Assembly: GCA_947498645.1 (NCBI GenBank)
Contig: CANMKS010000001.1
Span: 1,960,032-2,024,031, forward strand
Source of the DNA: an uncultured Paracoccaceae bacterium
GTDB lineage: Bacteria; Pseudomonadota; Alphaproteobacteria; Rhodobacterales; Rhodobacteraceae
Reading direction: 5' to 3'
DNA length: 64,000 nucleotides
The first letter of the stretch is position 1; every line of letters begins with the position of its first letter. Below the pieces are notes generated by a model. That model did no database searches. It was given only the letters and a program-made list of their open reading frames with translations, and was not told where the DNA came from. A program made the translations under genes and the position numbers. Below are positions 7,854 through 16,637 of this stretch, one piece after another.

Positions 7854-9243
7854 AGAAGACCGCCAATTGACCGCCGACATGATTGCGCGCGGCCGCAAGG
7901 CAATGGCTGCCATTGAAGACTGGTCGCAGGCAGAATTGGATCGCCTTGCACAGGCGATTGCCTGGTACGCAGGCAATGAAAAGACATTCACGCGGCTTGC
8001 CCATCAAGGTGTTGATGAAAGCGGTATTGGGGATCGTGAAGGGCGACCCGCGAAGCGCTTCAAAATCCAGATGGTGCTGCGCGATGTGCTGCGCACACCG
8101 TCAACGGGCGTTGTTGAGGTTGATGAGGCCAAGGGTCTGGTCAAATACGCCAAACCGGCTGGTGTGATTGCGTCCCTCATTCCGATGACAAACCCTGCGA
8201 TGACGCCGCCAGTGACGGGCGTTGCCGCCGCCAATGCGCGCAACGCTGTCATTTTCTCGCCGCATCCGCGCACGGCGCAGACCACATGGGAAATGACCGA
8301 AGTGATGCGCGCAGCCTGCCGCGCCGTTGGTGCGCCAGCCGATTTGTTCCAATGCGTCCGCTACCCATCCATTCCAATGACCCAACATCTGATGGAAGAA
8401 TGCGATTTGACGCTGGCAACCGGTGGTAAGCCTATGGTGAAAGCGGCGTATTCTTCTGGTCGCCCGGCCTATGGGGTTGGGGCGGGCAATTCTTCCATCG
8501 TGATTGATGAAACGGCGGATATCGAGATCGCCGCGCAGAACACGCGGATATCCAAGACTTCCGATTTCGGATCGGGCTGTTCAGCTGACGGCAACATCAT
8601 CATTCAGCAGTCGATCTATGACCGGATGGTCAAGGCGCTGGAGGCCGAGGGCGGGTATTTATGCAATGCTGACGAAACGGCTCTGCTTGAGAAAGCAATG
8701 TGGGATGAAAAGGGCAATCGCACGTTCTCGACCATCGCCTGCAAGCCGCAGCAGACGGCAGATGTGGCCGGGTTCAGTATTCCCGATGATCGCACGTTCC
8801 TCATGGTCGATAACCACGGCGCGATTGGCCCAGAACACAAGTTCAGCAAGGAAAAGTTGACGACTGTGATGGCGCTTTATCGGTTTGATACATTTGAAGA
8901 CGCGCTCGATACGGTCCGTGCTATCTACAACACCGGTGGCAAAGGCCACTCTTGCGGTATCTACAGCCACAGTGACGACAATATCGACGCACTGGCACGG
9001 GTTGCACCTGTCAGCCGCATGATGGTGCGCCAGCCGCAGTCCAAGGCGAATGCCGGCGCCTGGACCAATGGGATGCCCATGACCTCCAGCCTTGGTTGCG
9101 GGATCTGGGGCGGCAACATCACCAATGAAAATGTCACCATGAAACACATGATGAACTACACATGGGTCGCACGGCCCATCGCAGAGGACCGCCCGTCAGA
9201 GCAAGAGCTGTTCGGCGAATTCTATGGTCAGGAGGTCGCGTAA
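7834..9243 (+). CDS. acylating aldehyde dehydrogenase, SauS/AdhE-N-terminal-like
   Basis: 469 aa. It has the aldehyde dehydrogenase fold of the CoA-acylating branch: PAGVIASLIPMTNPAMTP near residues 108-126, nucleophile Cys249 in DFGSGCSADGN, and the C-terminal TNGMPMTSSLGCGIWGGN block that also occurs in the sauS-like gene at 21573, where the nucleophile is also residue 249. It should convert an aldehyde, CoA and NAD+ to an acyl-CoA. The start lies inside the preceding gene and the stop overlaps the next start (TAATG). The likely aldehyde comes from the ThDP enzyme or the aldolase encoded downstream; substrate not determinable. Confidence 0.87.
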   Translation: MAKELTEEDRQLTADMIARGRKAMAAIEDWSQAELDRLAQAIAWYAGNEKTFTRLAHQGVDESGIGDREGRPAKRFKIQMVLRDVLRTPSTGVVEVDEAKGLVKYAKPAGVIASLIPMTNPAMTPPVTGVAAANARNAVIFSPHPRTAQTTWEMTEVMRAACRAVGAPADLFQCVRYPSIPMTQHLMEECDLTLATGGKPMVKAAYSSGRPAYGVGAGNSSIVIDETADIEIAAQNTRISKTSDFGSGCSADGNIIIQQSIYDRMVKALEAEGGYLCNADETALLEKAMWDEKGNRTFSTIACKPQQTADVAGFSIPDDRTFLMVDNHGAIGPEHKFSKEKLTTVMALYRFDTFEDALDTVRAIYNTGGKGHSCGIYSHSDDNIDALARVAPVSRMMVRQPQSKANAGAWTNGMPMTSSLGCGIWGGNITNENVTMKHMMNYTWVARPIAEDRPSEQELFGEFYGQEVA

Positions 9244-11036
9244 TGGATGGAACGAAAATTACCGGAAAGACAGTTGCGGAACACATTGTTGATTTTCTGC
9301 AAAGACGCGAGGTGAAACATGTTTTTGGCCTGTGCGGCCATACAAACATTGCGGTTCTGGCGGCCCTTGCGGATAGCCCGATTGATTTCGTCACTGTGCG
9401 CCACGAACAAATCGCAAGCCATGCCGCGGACGCCTATGCACGGGTGACGGGGCGCGCGTCCGTTGTGCTGTCTCACCTGTCTCCTGGGTTGACGAACTGC
9501 GCGACGGGCGTGGCCAATGCGGCACTTGATTGCATTCCAATGGTCGTGATCGCGGGCGATATTCCCACGCATTACTACGGCAAGCATCCGCATCAGGAAG
9601 TGAACCTGCACGCAGATGCGGCGCAATGGGAAATCTATCGGCCCTTTGTCAAACGCGCCTGGCGCGTTGACCGTGCCGACTTGATGGCCGAGATCCTGGA
9701 AAAGGCGTTCCATCTGGCCGAAAGCGGCCAGCCCGGACCGGTTCTGGTCAATGTGCCCATGGATATCTTCAGCGAGGTGATCCCATCCGACACTTTTGAC
9801 CGGGTCGCCAAAAATACGAAGACTCTCGTCAAGCCATCCATGGATGATGAGACAGCCCGCCAGATTGTGAGTTGTCTGGCTGCGGCCCAAAATCCCGTCG
9901 CCTATGTGGGCGGCGGGATTTTGTTGGCGCAAGCATCCGAGGAACTGGATGCATTTGCGTCCCATATGGGCCTGCCCGTTGCGCATTCACTGATGGGCAA
10001 GGGCGCGCTGCGCGATGATCATCCGCTGGTGATGGGCATGACCGGTTTCTGGGGCACGGAACTTGTCAACCAAACCTGTCTGAACGCGGATGTCGTCTTT
10101 GCCGTGGGGACACGGTTCAAGGAGGCGGATTGCTCAAGCTGGTATCCCGGTTACACCTTCAACATCGGTGCAGATGGCAACGACACAAAGGTCATCCATA
10201 TCGACATCGAGCCGCAAGAGATCGGGCGTAACTACCCTACCGAGATTGGCGTTGTCGCCGATGCAAAAGCAGCCCTGCGTGTGCTGATCCGTGTGGCAAA
10301 GGAAATGCATCCGGATGGCTTTGCCCGCAAAGAGAAAAAGGCAGAAATTGCGGCATTCCGCGAGACGTTCAAAGCATCGAACGCCCAGATGCAAACCTCT
10401 GCGGCTTTCCCGATGATGCCCGAGCGCATTCTGGCTGATACACGCATTGCACTTCCTGATGATGCCATCATCACCACAGATGTGGGCTGGAACAAAAACG
10501 GGGTGGGGCAGCAATTTGATATCCTCACACCGGGCTCCATCCTGACGCCGGGTGGCTTTGCCACGATGGGCTTTGGCCCGCCGGCCGCGATTGGCGCAAA
10601 GCTGGCGGCGCCAGAGCGTGTGGTGCTCAGCCTAGTGGGTGACGGTGGGTTCGGGCAGAACCCGTCGATGCTTGCCACAGCGGTTGAGTTGAACCTCGGC
10701 ATCATCTGGCTGGTCATGAATAACAATGCATTCGGCACAATCGCAGGTTTGCAAAAGGCGCACTACGGCCTGACCTATGGCACGACTTTCCCGGGGAGTG
10801 CCCAAGCGCCTACAAACGGTCCCGGCTATGCCGAAATCGCGCGGGCTTACGGGGCCGAAGGTATGCGCGTCACCTCAGCCGATGCGTTGCTTCCAGCATT
10901 GCAGTCCGCGATTGCCAGCGGAAAGCCGACAGTATTGGATGTACCCATGATCAATAACCCGACACCAACAACAGGGCATTGGAACATCCTTGATATCTAT
11001 TCCCCAGACAAGGATGTCAGCCACGTCTCGACCTAA
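9243..11036 (+). CDS. thiamine-diphosphate-dependent enzyme, acetolactate-synthase-like
   Basis: 597 aa from ATG 9243, which overlaps the previous stop. The activating Glu55 is in TVRHEQIASHAADAYARVTG, and the ThDP/Mg2+ motif GDGGFGQ through NNN is at about residues 465-493. The domain order (PYR, central, PP) fits decarboxylases, carboligases and C-C hydrolases of the ILVB superfamily. It is not the sulfoacetaldehyde acetyltransferase Xsc: the N-terminal and phosphate-site sequences differ. In this operon it could decarboxylate a 2-oxo acid to the aldehyde used by the acylating dehydrogenase, or cleave a 1,2-diketone as IolD does. The choice is open. Confidence 0.87.
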   Translation: MDGTKITGKTVAEHIVDFLQRREVKHVFGLCGHTNIAVLAALADSPIDFVTVRHEQIASHAADAYARVTGRASVVLSHLSPGLTNCATGVANAALDCIPMVVIAGDIPTHYYGKHPHQEVNLHADAAQWEIYRPFVKRAWRVDRADLMAEILEKAFHLAESGQPGPVLVNVPMDIFSEVIPSDTFDRVAKNTKTLVKPSMDDETARQIVSCLAAAQNPVAYVGGGILLAQASEELDAFASHMGLPVAHSLMGKGALRDDHPLVMGMTGFWGTELVNQTCLNADVVFAVGTRFKEADCSSWYPGYTFNIGADGNDTKVIHIDIEPQEIGRNYPTEIGVVADAKAALRVLIRVAKEMHPDGFARKEKKAEIAAFRETFKASNAQMQTSAAFPMMPERILADTRIALPDDAIITTDVGWNKNGVGQQFDILTPGSILTPGGFATMGFGPPAAIGAKLAAPERVVLSLVGDGGFGQNPSMLATAVELNLGIIWLVMNNNAFGTIAGLQKAHYGLTYGTTFPGSAQAPTNGPGYAEIARAYGAEGMRVTSADALLPALQSAIASGKPTVLDVPMINNPTPTTGHWNILDIYSPDKDVSHVST

Positions 11037-11045
11037 GGATCCATC

Positions 11046-11810
11046 ATGAAAAACCCAAAGAACCAGTTCAAGGCGGCGCTGCACGCAGGACAGCGCCAAC
11101 TTGGCATCTGGAACACGATTGGTGGAAATACGGTTCCAGAGCTTTTGGGTGGGGCCGGTTTTGACTGGGTTTTGGTAGATTGTGAACATGCCGCGATCGA
11201 AACGATCGAGGTGTTGCCTGCATTGCAAGCCATAGGACAATACCCCGAAACCTCGGCTGTCGTGCGGCCGGCGGCAAATGATCCCACGCTTTTCAAACGC
11301 ATTCTCGACATGGGGGCGCAGACATTGCTTGTGCCTTATGTGCAAACGGCAGAAGAGGCCGCAGCAGCTGTTCACGCCATGCGCTATGGCCCCCACGGCA
11401 TGCGCGGCATGGCTGGAATGACGCGTGCGACACGTTACGGGCAGGTGGACAACTACTTTCAGGGCGCGTGGGATGAACTTTGTCTGGTCGTGCAGGTCGA
11501 GACCGTCAAAGGGTTAGAGAACTTGGAGGCCATTGCACGAACCGATGGCGTGGACGCGGTTTTCATCGGTCCTGCGGATCTCAGCGCCAGCATGGGGTTG
11601 GCTGGCCAGATGGATAATCCTGACGTTGATGCCGCTGTGACAAAAGCCATCAACGACCTGGTCCGGTTAGGGGTGCCTGCGGGCGTGATGGCCCTGGAGG
11701 CAGATGTTGCCAAGCGGCATCTGGAAAATGGTGCGACGTTTGTTGCCTTGGCCGTAGATCTGGTTCTCTTGGCTGATGCTGTAGCTGGTGTGAAAAGACG
11801 CTTTGGATAG
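11046..11810 (+). CDS. HpcH/HpaI-family class II aldolase
   Basis: 254 aa, typical for 4-hydroxy-2-oxoheptanedioate and 2-keto-3-deoxyglucarate aldolases. The catalytic His is in VLVDCEHAAIE; metal ligands are the Glu in VQVETVKGLEN and the Asp in FIGPADLSASMG. The family cleaves a 4-hydroxy-2-oxo acid to pyruvate and an aldehyde. AAGGATCC precedes the ATG, 9 nt after the ThDP gene. As last gene of the operon it probably performs the final chain cleavage to central metabolites. Confidence 0.9.
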   Translation: MKNPKNQFKAALHAGQRQLGIWNTIGGNTVPELLGGAGFDWVLVDCEHAAIETIEVLPALQAIGQYPETSAVVRPAANDPTLFKRILDMGAQTLLVPYVQTAEEAAAAVHAMRYGPHGMRGMAGMTRATRYGQVDNYFQGAWDELCLVVQVETVKGLENLEAIARTDGVDAVFIGPADLSASMGLAGQMDNPDVDAAVTKAINDLVRLGVPAGVMALEADVAKRHLENGATFVALAVDLVLLADAVAGVKRRFG

Positions 11811-12435
11811 ATCAGAGCGAACACTATCGTGCGCGTGGCCAAGTCTACGCACGCGATCTTCACCTGAATTCTTAGCAAAGACCCTTGGAGGCACACACCA
11901 CAGGAGTATCTCACTGCTGAGTTGAATTTTCTGGTGGCATAGGCCGTGAAAACTCAGCTCGTGACCAACAACCTCTCAGGCATCGCGCTTGAGGGTTGTG
12001 TAAACTTCGGGATTGGCACCAAAGCAGACTTTGGGTTTTCAGAATTCTAGATCAATCGAGTGGGGCTTTGCTGTCGCTCGATTCTTGCGCTTCGTTGATG
12101 CAGCGGTGCTTTGCAGGCGCGACGCGGCCATCATCGGTCATCCACATCACGGTTCAGGCCACAACCCAAAGACGTGCTTTTGCCGCGGCAAATACACACA
12201 AGCGCGAATATCGAACAGGCAGAATACGTGGACAAGAAGCCAACGAGATGAGCGAACTCGCTGTGAACTTGTGTTCCAAATGGTTAAAAAACCCCTAACA
12301 CCAGAGAAAACAAAAAGATTAACAAACATTTATTTGTCCGCTACTGTTCTCCTTAAGCCTGTGTTTTGTTCTTTTCGTGTGGTGAAGGTAACCAGTTGGC
12401 AGCGCTCTAAATTTCACAGGCCGTGGGGGCTTTCG
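11811..12435. other. 625-bp region without a supported gene
   Basis: No reading frame here has both a plausible start and a family resemblance. An open frame running from 12013 into the next gene has no recognisable protein features before 12436. Weak hairpins can be drawn (CGTGCG/CGCACG around 11828-11853; ACAACC/GGTTGT at 11968-11999) and may end the catabolic operon. The part from about 12280 is AT-rich and may carry the promoter of the membrane protein gene. No transposase remnant was recognised. Confidence 0.5.
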
Positions 12436-13095
12436 ATGCATGATCTGTTCACAACGCTGTTCAGCGATCCTGTCGTATTGTTGCGCAATATTCTGCGGTT
12501 GCTGCATTTCTTAGGACTGATGCTTGGGATTGGCGTTGCAACGATGCTTGACTTGGTCGTTTTGCGCTTTTTTATCGGAAAACGCATTTCACACGGGGCG
12601 TTTGATATTTTCAAATTTGGCTCAACGATCGTGAGCGTGGGCATTAGCGTGATTTGGTTGTCCGGCTTGGGTTTCCTGCTTTTCTACGCTGTGTTCGAGC
12701 CTATCAAACTGACGAATGAAAAAGTTTGGGCAAAGATGATCATTGTCCTGATATTGACGCTTAACGGCATCTTCATCCACAAGACCATCCTTCCCGCGCT
12801 TAAGGATCAGATCGGCAAGACCGTCTTTGAGGGACGCACAATGGCTGAGCGGCGGACATTCGTTTTTGCGGGCACAACATCTGTTGTGTCGTGGTATGCA
12901 CCGTTGATTATCGCAAGCCTGTCATCGCTGAATTTCAAAGTGCCCGTACTCGAAATTCTGGCCGCATATGCGATTTTTTTCGCATTTGTTCTGGCGATGT
13001 CGAATCTTGTATTGGCGATGAAATTCGCGCCCAGTTCTGATCTCAGAGGCGCGCAGAAAAGAACCAAAGGCACGCGGCAACCTGTCTGGCGTTGA
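12436..13095 (+). CDS. hypothetical multi-pass membrane protein
   Basis: 219 aa from ATG 12436, with GGGGG about 9 nt upstream. About five to six hydrophobic segments are seen (roughly residues 15-45, 60-90, 98-118, 140-160, 168-192). The opening LLRNILRLLHFLGLMLGIGVATMLD, with its His within a helix, resembles small DUF-type membrane proteins, but I cannot name a family. The coding stretch is more AT-rich than the neighbours. A basic tail ends the protein. It stands alone between the catabolic operon and a convergent cytochrome-like gene. Confidence 0.72.
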   Translation: MHDLFTTLFSDPVVLLRNILRLLHFLGLMLGIGVATMLDLVVLRFFIGKRISHGAFDIFKFGSTIVSVGISVIWLSGLGFLLFYAVFEPIKLTNEKVWAKMIIVLILTLNGIFIHKTILPALKDQIGKTVFEGRTMAERRTFVFAGTTSVVSWYAPLIIASLSSLNFKVPVLEILAAYAIFFAFVLAMSNLVLAMKFAPSSDLRGAQKRTKGTRQPVWR

Positions 13096-13126
13096 TGCCC
13101 CCAGACACATTTGCCTTTGCAATCAC

Positions 13127-13169
13127 GGCGATAGGACTATCGCCTGCGACGTTTGGAACGTCAGCAGGC
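13127..13169 (+). terminator. two adjacent hairpins after the membrane protein gene
   Basis: GGCGATAG-GA-CTATCGCC (13127-13144) is followed by a stronger hairpin at 13142-13169: a 12-bp stem (GCCTGC+GACGTT pairing with AACGTC+GCAGGC) with one bulged A and a TGG loop. The two share bases and so exclude each other. No U-run follows, so it is a transcript end or stabiliser rather than a textbook terminator. Confidence 0.45.
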
Positions 13170-13246
13170 CTGCTGCTGGCTCACTGAAACCTAAAGCCAG
13201 GACAGGCGCGTCAGTCTTGCGGTACTTTCAATTGTTAGGAGTGGGT

Positions 13247-13265
13247 GGCTGGCCACCGGCCAGCC
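13247..13265 (-). terminator. hairpin after the CXXCH protein gene
   Basis: GGCTGGCC-ACC-GGCCAGCC is a perfect 8-bp stem with a 3-nt loop, 17 nt past the stop of the minus-strand gene ending at 13282. No T-tract follows on the minus strand. It probably serves as the transcript end for the convergent pair. Confidence 0.42.
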
Positions 13266-13281
13266 GCTGATCAACGCGGAT

Positions 13282-13848
13282 TTATTCGCAGCCAGCCATT
13301 GCCCAGACGCGCAGGTTTTGCTTGAACGTCCCGCCGTAGGGGTGCTGTTTTGTCAGGTTTTCGGCACCAGCATCTGTCAGATAGGTATTTGCCTGAGTGC
13401 AAAGGTTTGCCTGCTCCCATTCATGGCAGTTCGAGCAGTCCTGCTCCTTCCAATAGGACTCTGGCAGGCCCTCAACCGGCGGGAAAAGTGGGCTGCCGAC
13501 GATCAGCTCTTCAATTGACTTGCCGACAATCTCCGGATCGCCCTCGGTCAATGGCGCGCTGAATGTAACGGCTATCGGATCCTGGCTGGTGGGTTCCCCG
13601 GTCTCGGCGTCCGTCACGGGCGCTGCCGCTGCCATCTCAACCCAAAGTAGATCAATCATGAGCGCTTGGGCATCTTTCGTGAACGCTCCGTTCGGATAAC
13701 GTTCGATAAAAGCAAAAACATCCGCAGATGCGTCGCTGTCTTTTACGGCTTCCCAAGCAAGCGCTTCTTCTGTGGAAGCCTCCTGTGCCGATGCGATTGT
13801 TGTAGTGGCCAACATGATTGCGCCCACCGACAGTATTCTTCGAAACAT
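13282..13848 (-). CDS. secreted protein with a cytochrome c CXXCH motif
   Basis: 188 aa with a clear Sec signal peptide (MFRRILSVGAIMLATTTIASAQEA). Residues 30-65 form a helical repeat-like stretch (AWEAVKDSDASADVFAFIERYPNGAF) of the kind found in caspase-like and SEL1-type secreted proteins. Near residue 140 the motif DCSNCHEWEQANLC fits covalent haem attachment (C-S-N-C-H). Two more Cys follow at the C-terminus, so disulfides are possible. A periplasmic mono-haem protein is inferred; whether haem is bound is not certain because the usual distal Met is not obvious. The family is not recognised. Confidence 0.72.
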   Translation of the reverse strand: MFRRILSVGAIMLATTTIASAQEASTEEALAWEAVKDSDASADVFAFIERYPNGAFTKDAQALMIDLLWVEMAAAAPVTDAETGEPTSQDPIAVTFSAPLTEGDPEIVGKSIEELIVGSPLFPPVEGLPESYWKEQDCSNCHEWEQANLCTQANTYLTDAGAENLTKQHPYGGTFKQNLRVWAMAGCE

Positions 13849-14116
13849 ATCGTTATCCTATCACTAACAAAGACTAGTCATATGACCGCCAGAACTGCCT
13901 TTCAAGAAGGGCAATGCTGTGGTCTCACTTATTCTACAATGATCTCTTACACGCCATAATGATCACATTTTGGTCTAAATTGTGATGTATTTATGTCTTA
14001 GCTCCAAACAAAGACAAGGTTCTCACTGGTGTAATCGAGGGCCTTTAATCCGGTCGGCCGCTTTGCAACCACTAGGCGGCGGGCATCGCAACTGAGTAAA
14101 CTGTTTGGAGAAAACT
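13849..14116. other. AT-rich divergent promoter region
   Basis: About 270 bp between the CXXCH protein gene and the OmpA-YceI gene, both transcribed outward. The middle part (about 13940-14000) is AT-rich and is expected to hold both promoters. No clear repeat or operator was seen. Confidence 0.4.
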
Positions 14117-15202
14117 GTGTTGACTATTATGAAAGTTGCTTCCGCGAAGTGGAAGCCTGTTTTGATCGCTGGTCTGGTCTGTCTTGGGCCGCAACAAGCC
14201 CTTTCACAAGAAAATGTTTTCGCCCCTGGTTGGACGATGAACGCTGATTCTTCCGCTCTCCGCTTTCAGTCGGTGAAGAATGAAACAAAGGTCGAATCCA
14301 GCACATTCGGCACCTACACGGGAACCATTGACGAAAACGGACTGGCCACAGTGCGTGTACTGCTTGATTCGGTGGATACGGCCGTGGATTTGCGGAACGT
14401 GCGCATGCGCTTCTTGCTTTTTGAAACATTCCAGTTCCCAGAAGCAGTCATCACAATGCAGATTGATCCGGCTCAGCTTGCTGACCTCAGAGATGTGCGT
14501 CGGAAAATCATAATGGCGCCATACACAATCGACCTGCACGGCGTAACGTCAGAGCGTGAGGCAGAGATCGCTGTCATGTTGCTTGATGATGATACTGTGT
14601 CTGTCACCTCCAGCACCCCGATTTCACTTCCGGTTGCTGATTTCGGGCTTGAAGGTGGCGTTGCCAAACTAGAGGAAGCCGCCAAAGTCGAAATTATCCC
14701 GTCTGCGACGGTGACCTTTGACTTCATGTTCAACCGCGCTGAATCCGCGGAAAGCTACATGATGGCGTCAACCGCAATGCTTGAGATGTCGGAAACCGAA
14801 ACCGTTGCCATGGAAGACGAAGGCGACTTTTCTCTGGCTGCCTGCAAAGGCCGGTTCGAGATCATGTCACGTACCGACAACATCTACTTTGCACGCAGCA
14901 GCGCTGCACTTGAAAGTCGCAGCGCGCCGTTGCTCGATAGCATCGTTGAAATCGTGAACCGCTGCCCAGAGCTTTCGATCAGGGTCGATGGTCACACGGA
15001 CTCTGATGGTAGCGCGGCCCTGAACCAAATTCTGTCAGAGGCTCGGGCAAGATCTGTTCGCGCGTATCTGGTAGATGCAGGTGCTGATGCTGACCGTATC
15101 GAAACGATCGGCTTCGGTGAAGCTGTGCCGATTGTTGCCAACGATTCCATTGAGAACAAGCGGCGTAACCGTCGGATCGAATTCACCGTGGTGAATGGCT
15201 GA
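14117..15202 (+). CDS. YceI-domain and OmpA-domain fusion, outer-membrane/periplasmic protein
   Basis: 361 aa if started at GTG 14117, placed 6 nt after GGAG; TTG 14120 and ATG 14129 are alternatives, and the signal peptide is the same in all. Signal peptide ends near ALSQEN. Residues about 35-215 look like a YceI beta-barrel (lipocalin-like, isoprenoid-binding family). Residues about 245-360 are an OmpA C-terminal peptidoglycan-binding domain: YFARSSAALES, DGHTDSDG, and NQILSEARARSVRAYL with the Asp and Arg that hold diaminopimelate. The combination suggests a lipid or quinone-binding domain tethered to the cell wall. It opens a cassette of four envelope genes. Confidence 0.83.
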   Translation: MLTIMKVASAKWKPVLIAGLVCLGPQQALSQENVFAPGWTMNADSSALRFQSVKNETKVESSTFGTYTGTIDENGLATVRVLLDSVDTAVDLRNVRMRFLLFETFQFPEAVITMQIDPAQLADLRDVRRKIIMAPYTIDLHGVTSEREAEIAVMLLDDDTVSVTSSTPISLPVADFGLEGGVAKLEEAAKVEIIPSATVTFDFMFNRAESAESYMMASTAMLEMSETETVAMEDEGDFSLAACKGRFEIMSRTDNIYFARSSAALESRSAPLLDSIVEIVNRCPELSIRVDGHTDSDGSAALNQILSEARARSVRAYLVDAGADADRIETIGFGEAVPIVANDSIENKRRNRRIEFTVVNG

Positions 15203-15223
15203 ACTGGCCTGCAAACATAAAGG

Positions 15224-15244
15224 GCGGCCCCCATTTCGGGCCGC
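15224..15244 (+). terminator. hairpin after the YceI-OmpA gene
   Basis: GCGGCCC-CCATTTC-GGGCCGC, 7-bp perfect stem, 21 nt past the stop codon. No T-run follows. May partly separate this gene from the next OmpA gene. Confidence 0.4.
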
Positions 15245-15381
15245 TCATCACCGCTACCTGAATAGAAGAACCAGTTCAAAATCTCTGCGGCTGTCGCTAC
15301 GCCTGTTGCGATTGCCGCAAGGCACCAGACAGACGCGATGGTCTACGATGGTTGTAGAGAACGTTAACTAGGAATACCAAA

Positions 15382-16593
15382 ATGCGACTATCTCTTATTT
15401 GTAGTGTCTTGGCTTTGACGGCGCTGATATTCTTTGCCGCTTTGCGATCCATTCCAGCAACCGACAACACAGCAACTGCTGAAAGTGCTGCTGCCGGGCT
15501 GGAAGAAGCAACCGCCCAGATTGAAGCGAACCAGAGTGAATTTGATCAACAAATCGCCGCGGCAAATCAAACGATTGCCGATCTTCGGGACGAAAACGCG
15601 GATCAATCCACCACGCTGGAAGCGACCGCGACCGAGCGCGATGAACTTCAGTCCCAACTGGAGAACATGAATGAACAGCTGGGCGTCGTGGAAGCGGCAA
15701 ATGCCGCCCTGGAATCCGACAAGAACAGCCTAACGCAGGAACTTGCAGCGCTTACGGCGGGTCTGGAAAGCAGTGAAAACGCGACACGCGAGGCAGAGGT
15801 CAACATCCAATCCCTCAATGATGCAATTGTCGAAGGACGCGAGGAAGCTCAGACGTTGCAGGCCAGAATTGCCGCACTTGAAAGCGAAAGAGATCAACTC
15901 ACCCAACAACTTGCAGAGCAGGAAAACAACGCTGTCGCACTGTCCGCGGCGGAAAACGATGAAGTGGCACAGGCCCAAGCGCTCCTCGAGCAGCGCGCCC
16001 AGGATCTTGCCGCAGCAGAGGACCGTATCGCAGCTTTGACCGAAATGACGACCGCACAAGAGCAGACGACCTCGGCACTGACGGAACAGATTGAAGGTCT
16101 TGAACTGCAGGTGACGTCGCTGTCTGGCGAAGCATCCGGTCTGGCTGATGAAGTGGCGAAGCGCGACACCGTCATTGCAGGGCTTATCGCGCGGACAGGT
16201 GGCGGCGTCACGTCGCCTGTGGCAGGCTGTCAGGAAAAGACAGATGCTGTGCTTGCCGAGGCAAAGGTAAGCTTTGAAGCCGGTTCAACGACGATCGACA
16301 GCAGCTCACTGCCGCTTCTGGAAATACTTGCTGCCATTGCATCTGATTGCGTGCAGCAGAATCTGACGCTTGAGATCGAGGGTCACACCGGCAGCGCCGG
16401 CGGGGTCGCCAGCAATCTGCTGCTCAGTGACGGGCAGGCAAAAGCTGTGCGTGATTTCCTGATTGAAAAGGGTGTGCAGGCATCATCCGTGCGCGCCGTC
16501 GGATTTGGGGGAAGCGATCCCATCGCAGATAACGAAACCAGCGATGGCCAGTCACTCAACCAGCGCATCGTTTTTGATTGGGAGCAGAGCTAA
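15382..16593 (+). CDS. OmpA-family protein with N-terminal anchor and long coiled coil
   Basis: 403 aa. A hydrophobic N-terminal segment (residues 2-22) serves as signal anchor. Residues about 35-270 are a heptad-rich coiled coil (LEEATAQIEANQSEFDQQIAA and similar, rich in Glu, Gln, Ala, Leu). The C-terminal 120 residues form an OmpA peptidoglycan-binding domain (VSFEAGSTTIDSSSLPLL, EGHTGSAGG, SDGQAKAVRDFL). The usual HTD is HTG here, and the Arg of the NxxLSxxRAxxV motif is replaced by Gln, so the canonical diaminopimelate contacts are altered. It may span from inner membrane to cell wall. GGAATACCAAA precedes the ATG; the next gene follows within 45 nt. Confidence 0.83.
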   Translation: MRLSLICSVLALTALIFFAALRSIPATDNTATAESAAAGLEEATAQIEANQSEFDQQIAAANQTIADLRDENADQSTTLEATATERDELQSQLENMNEQLGVVEAANAALESDKNSLTQELAALTAGLESSENATREAEVNIQSLNDAIVEGREEAQTLQARIAALESERDQLTQQLAEQENNAVALSAAENDEVAQAQALLEQRAQDLAAAEDRIAALTEMTTAQEQTTSALTEQIEGLELQVTSLSGEASGLADEVAKRDTVIAGLIARTGGGVTSPVAGCQEKTDAVLAEAKVSFEAGSTTIDSSSLPLLEILAAIASDCVQQNLTLEIEGHTGSAGGVASNLLLSDGQAKAVRDFLIEKGVQASSVRAVGFGGSDPIADNETSDGQSLNQRIVFDWEQS

Positions 16594-16637
16594 CCCTCCG
16601 CTCGCCCCATGTTGCCATATCTAATGTTGGAGTAACC

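Noticed and set aside
9243-11036. Identification of the ThDP enzyme as Xsc
   Set aside because: The N-terminal residues around the catalytic Glu and the overall length differ from sulfoacetaldehyde acetyltransferase.
12013-12435. N-terminal extension of the membrane protein frame
   Set aside because: The residues are low-complexity and unlike protein; ATG 12436 has a ribosome site and begins the hydrophobic core.
11811-12435. Degraded insertion sequence
   Set aside because: No transposase motif, terminal inverted repeat or target duplication was recognised.
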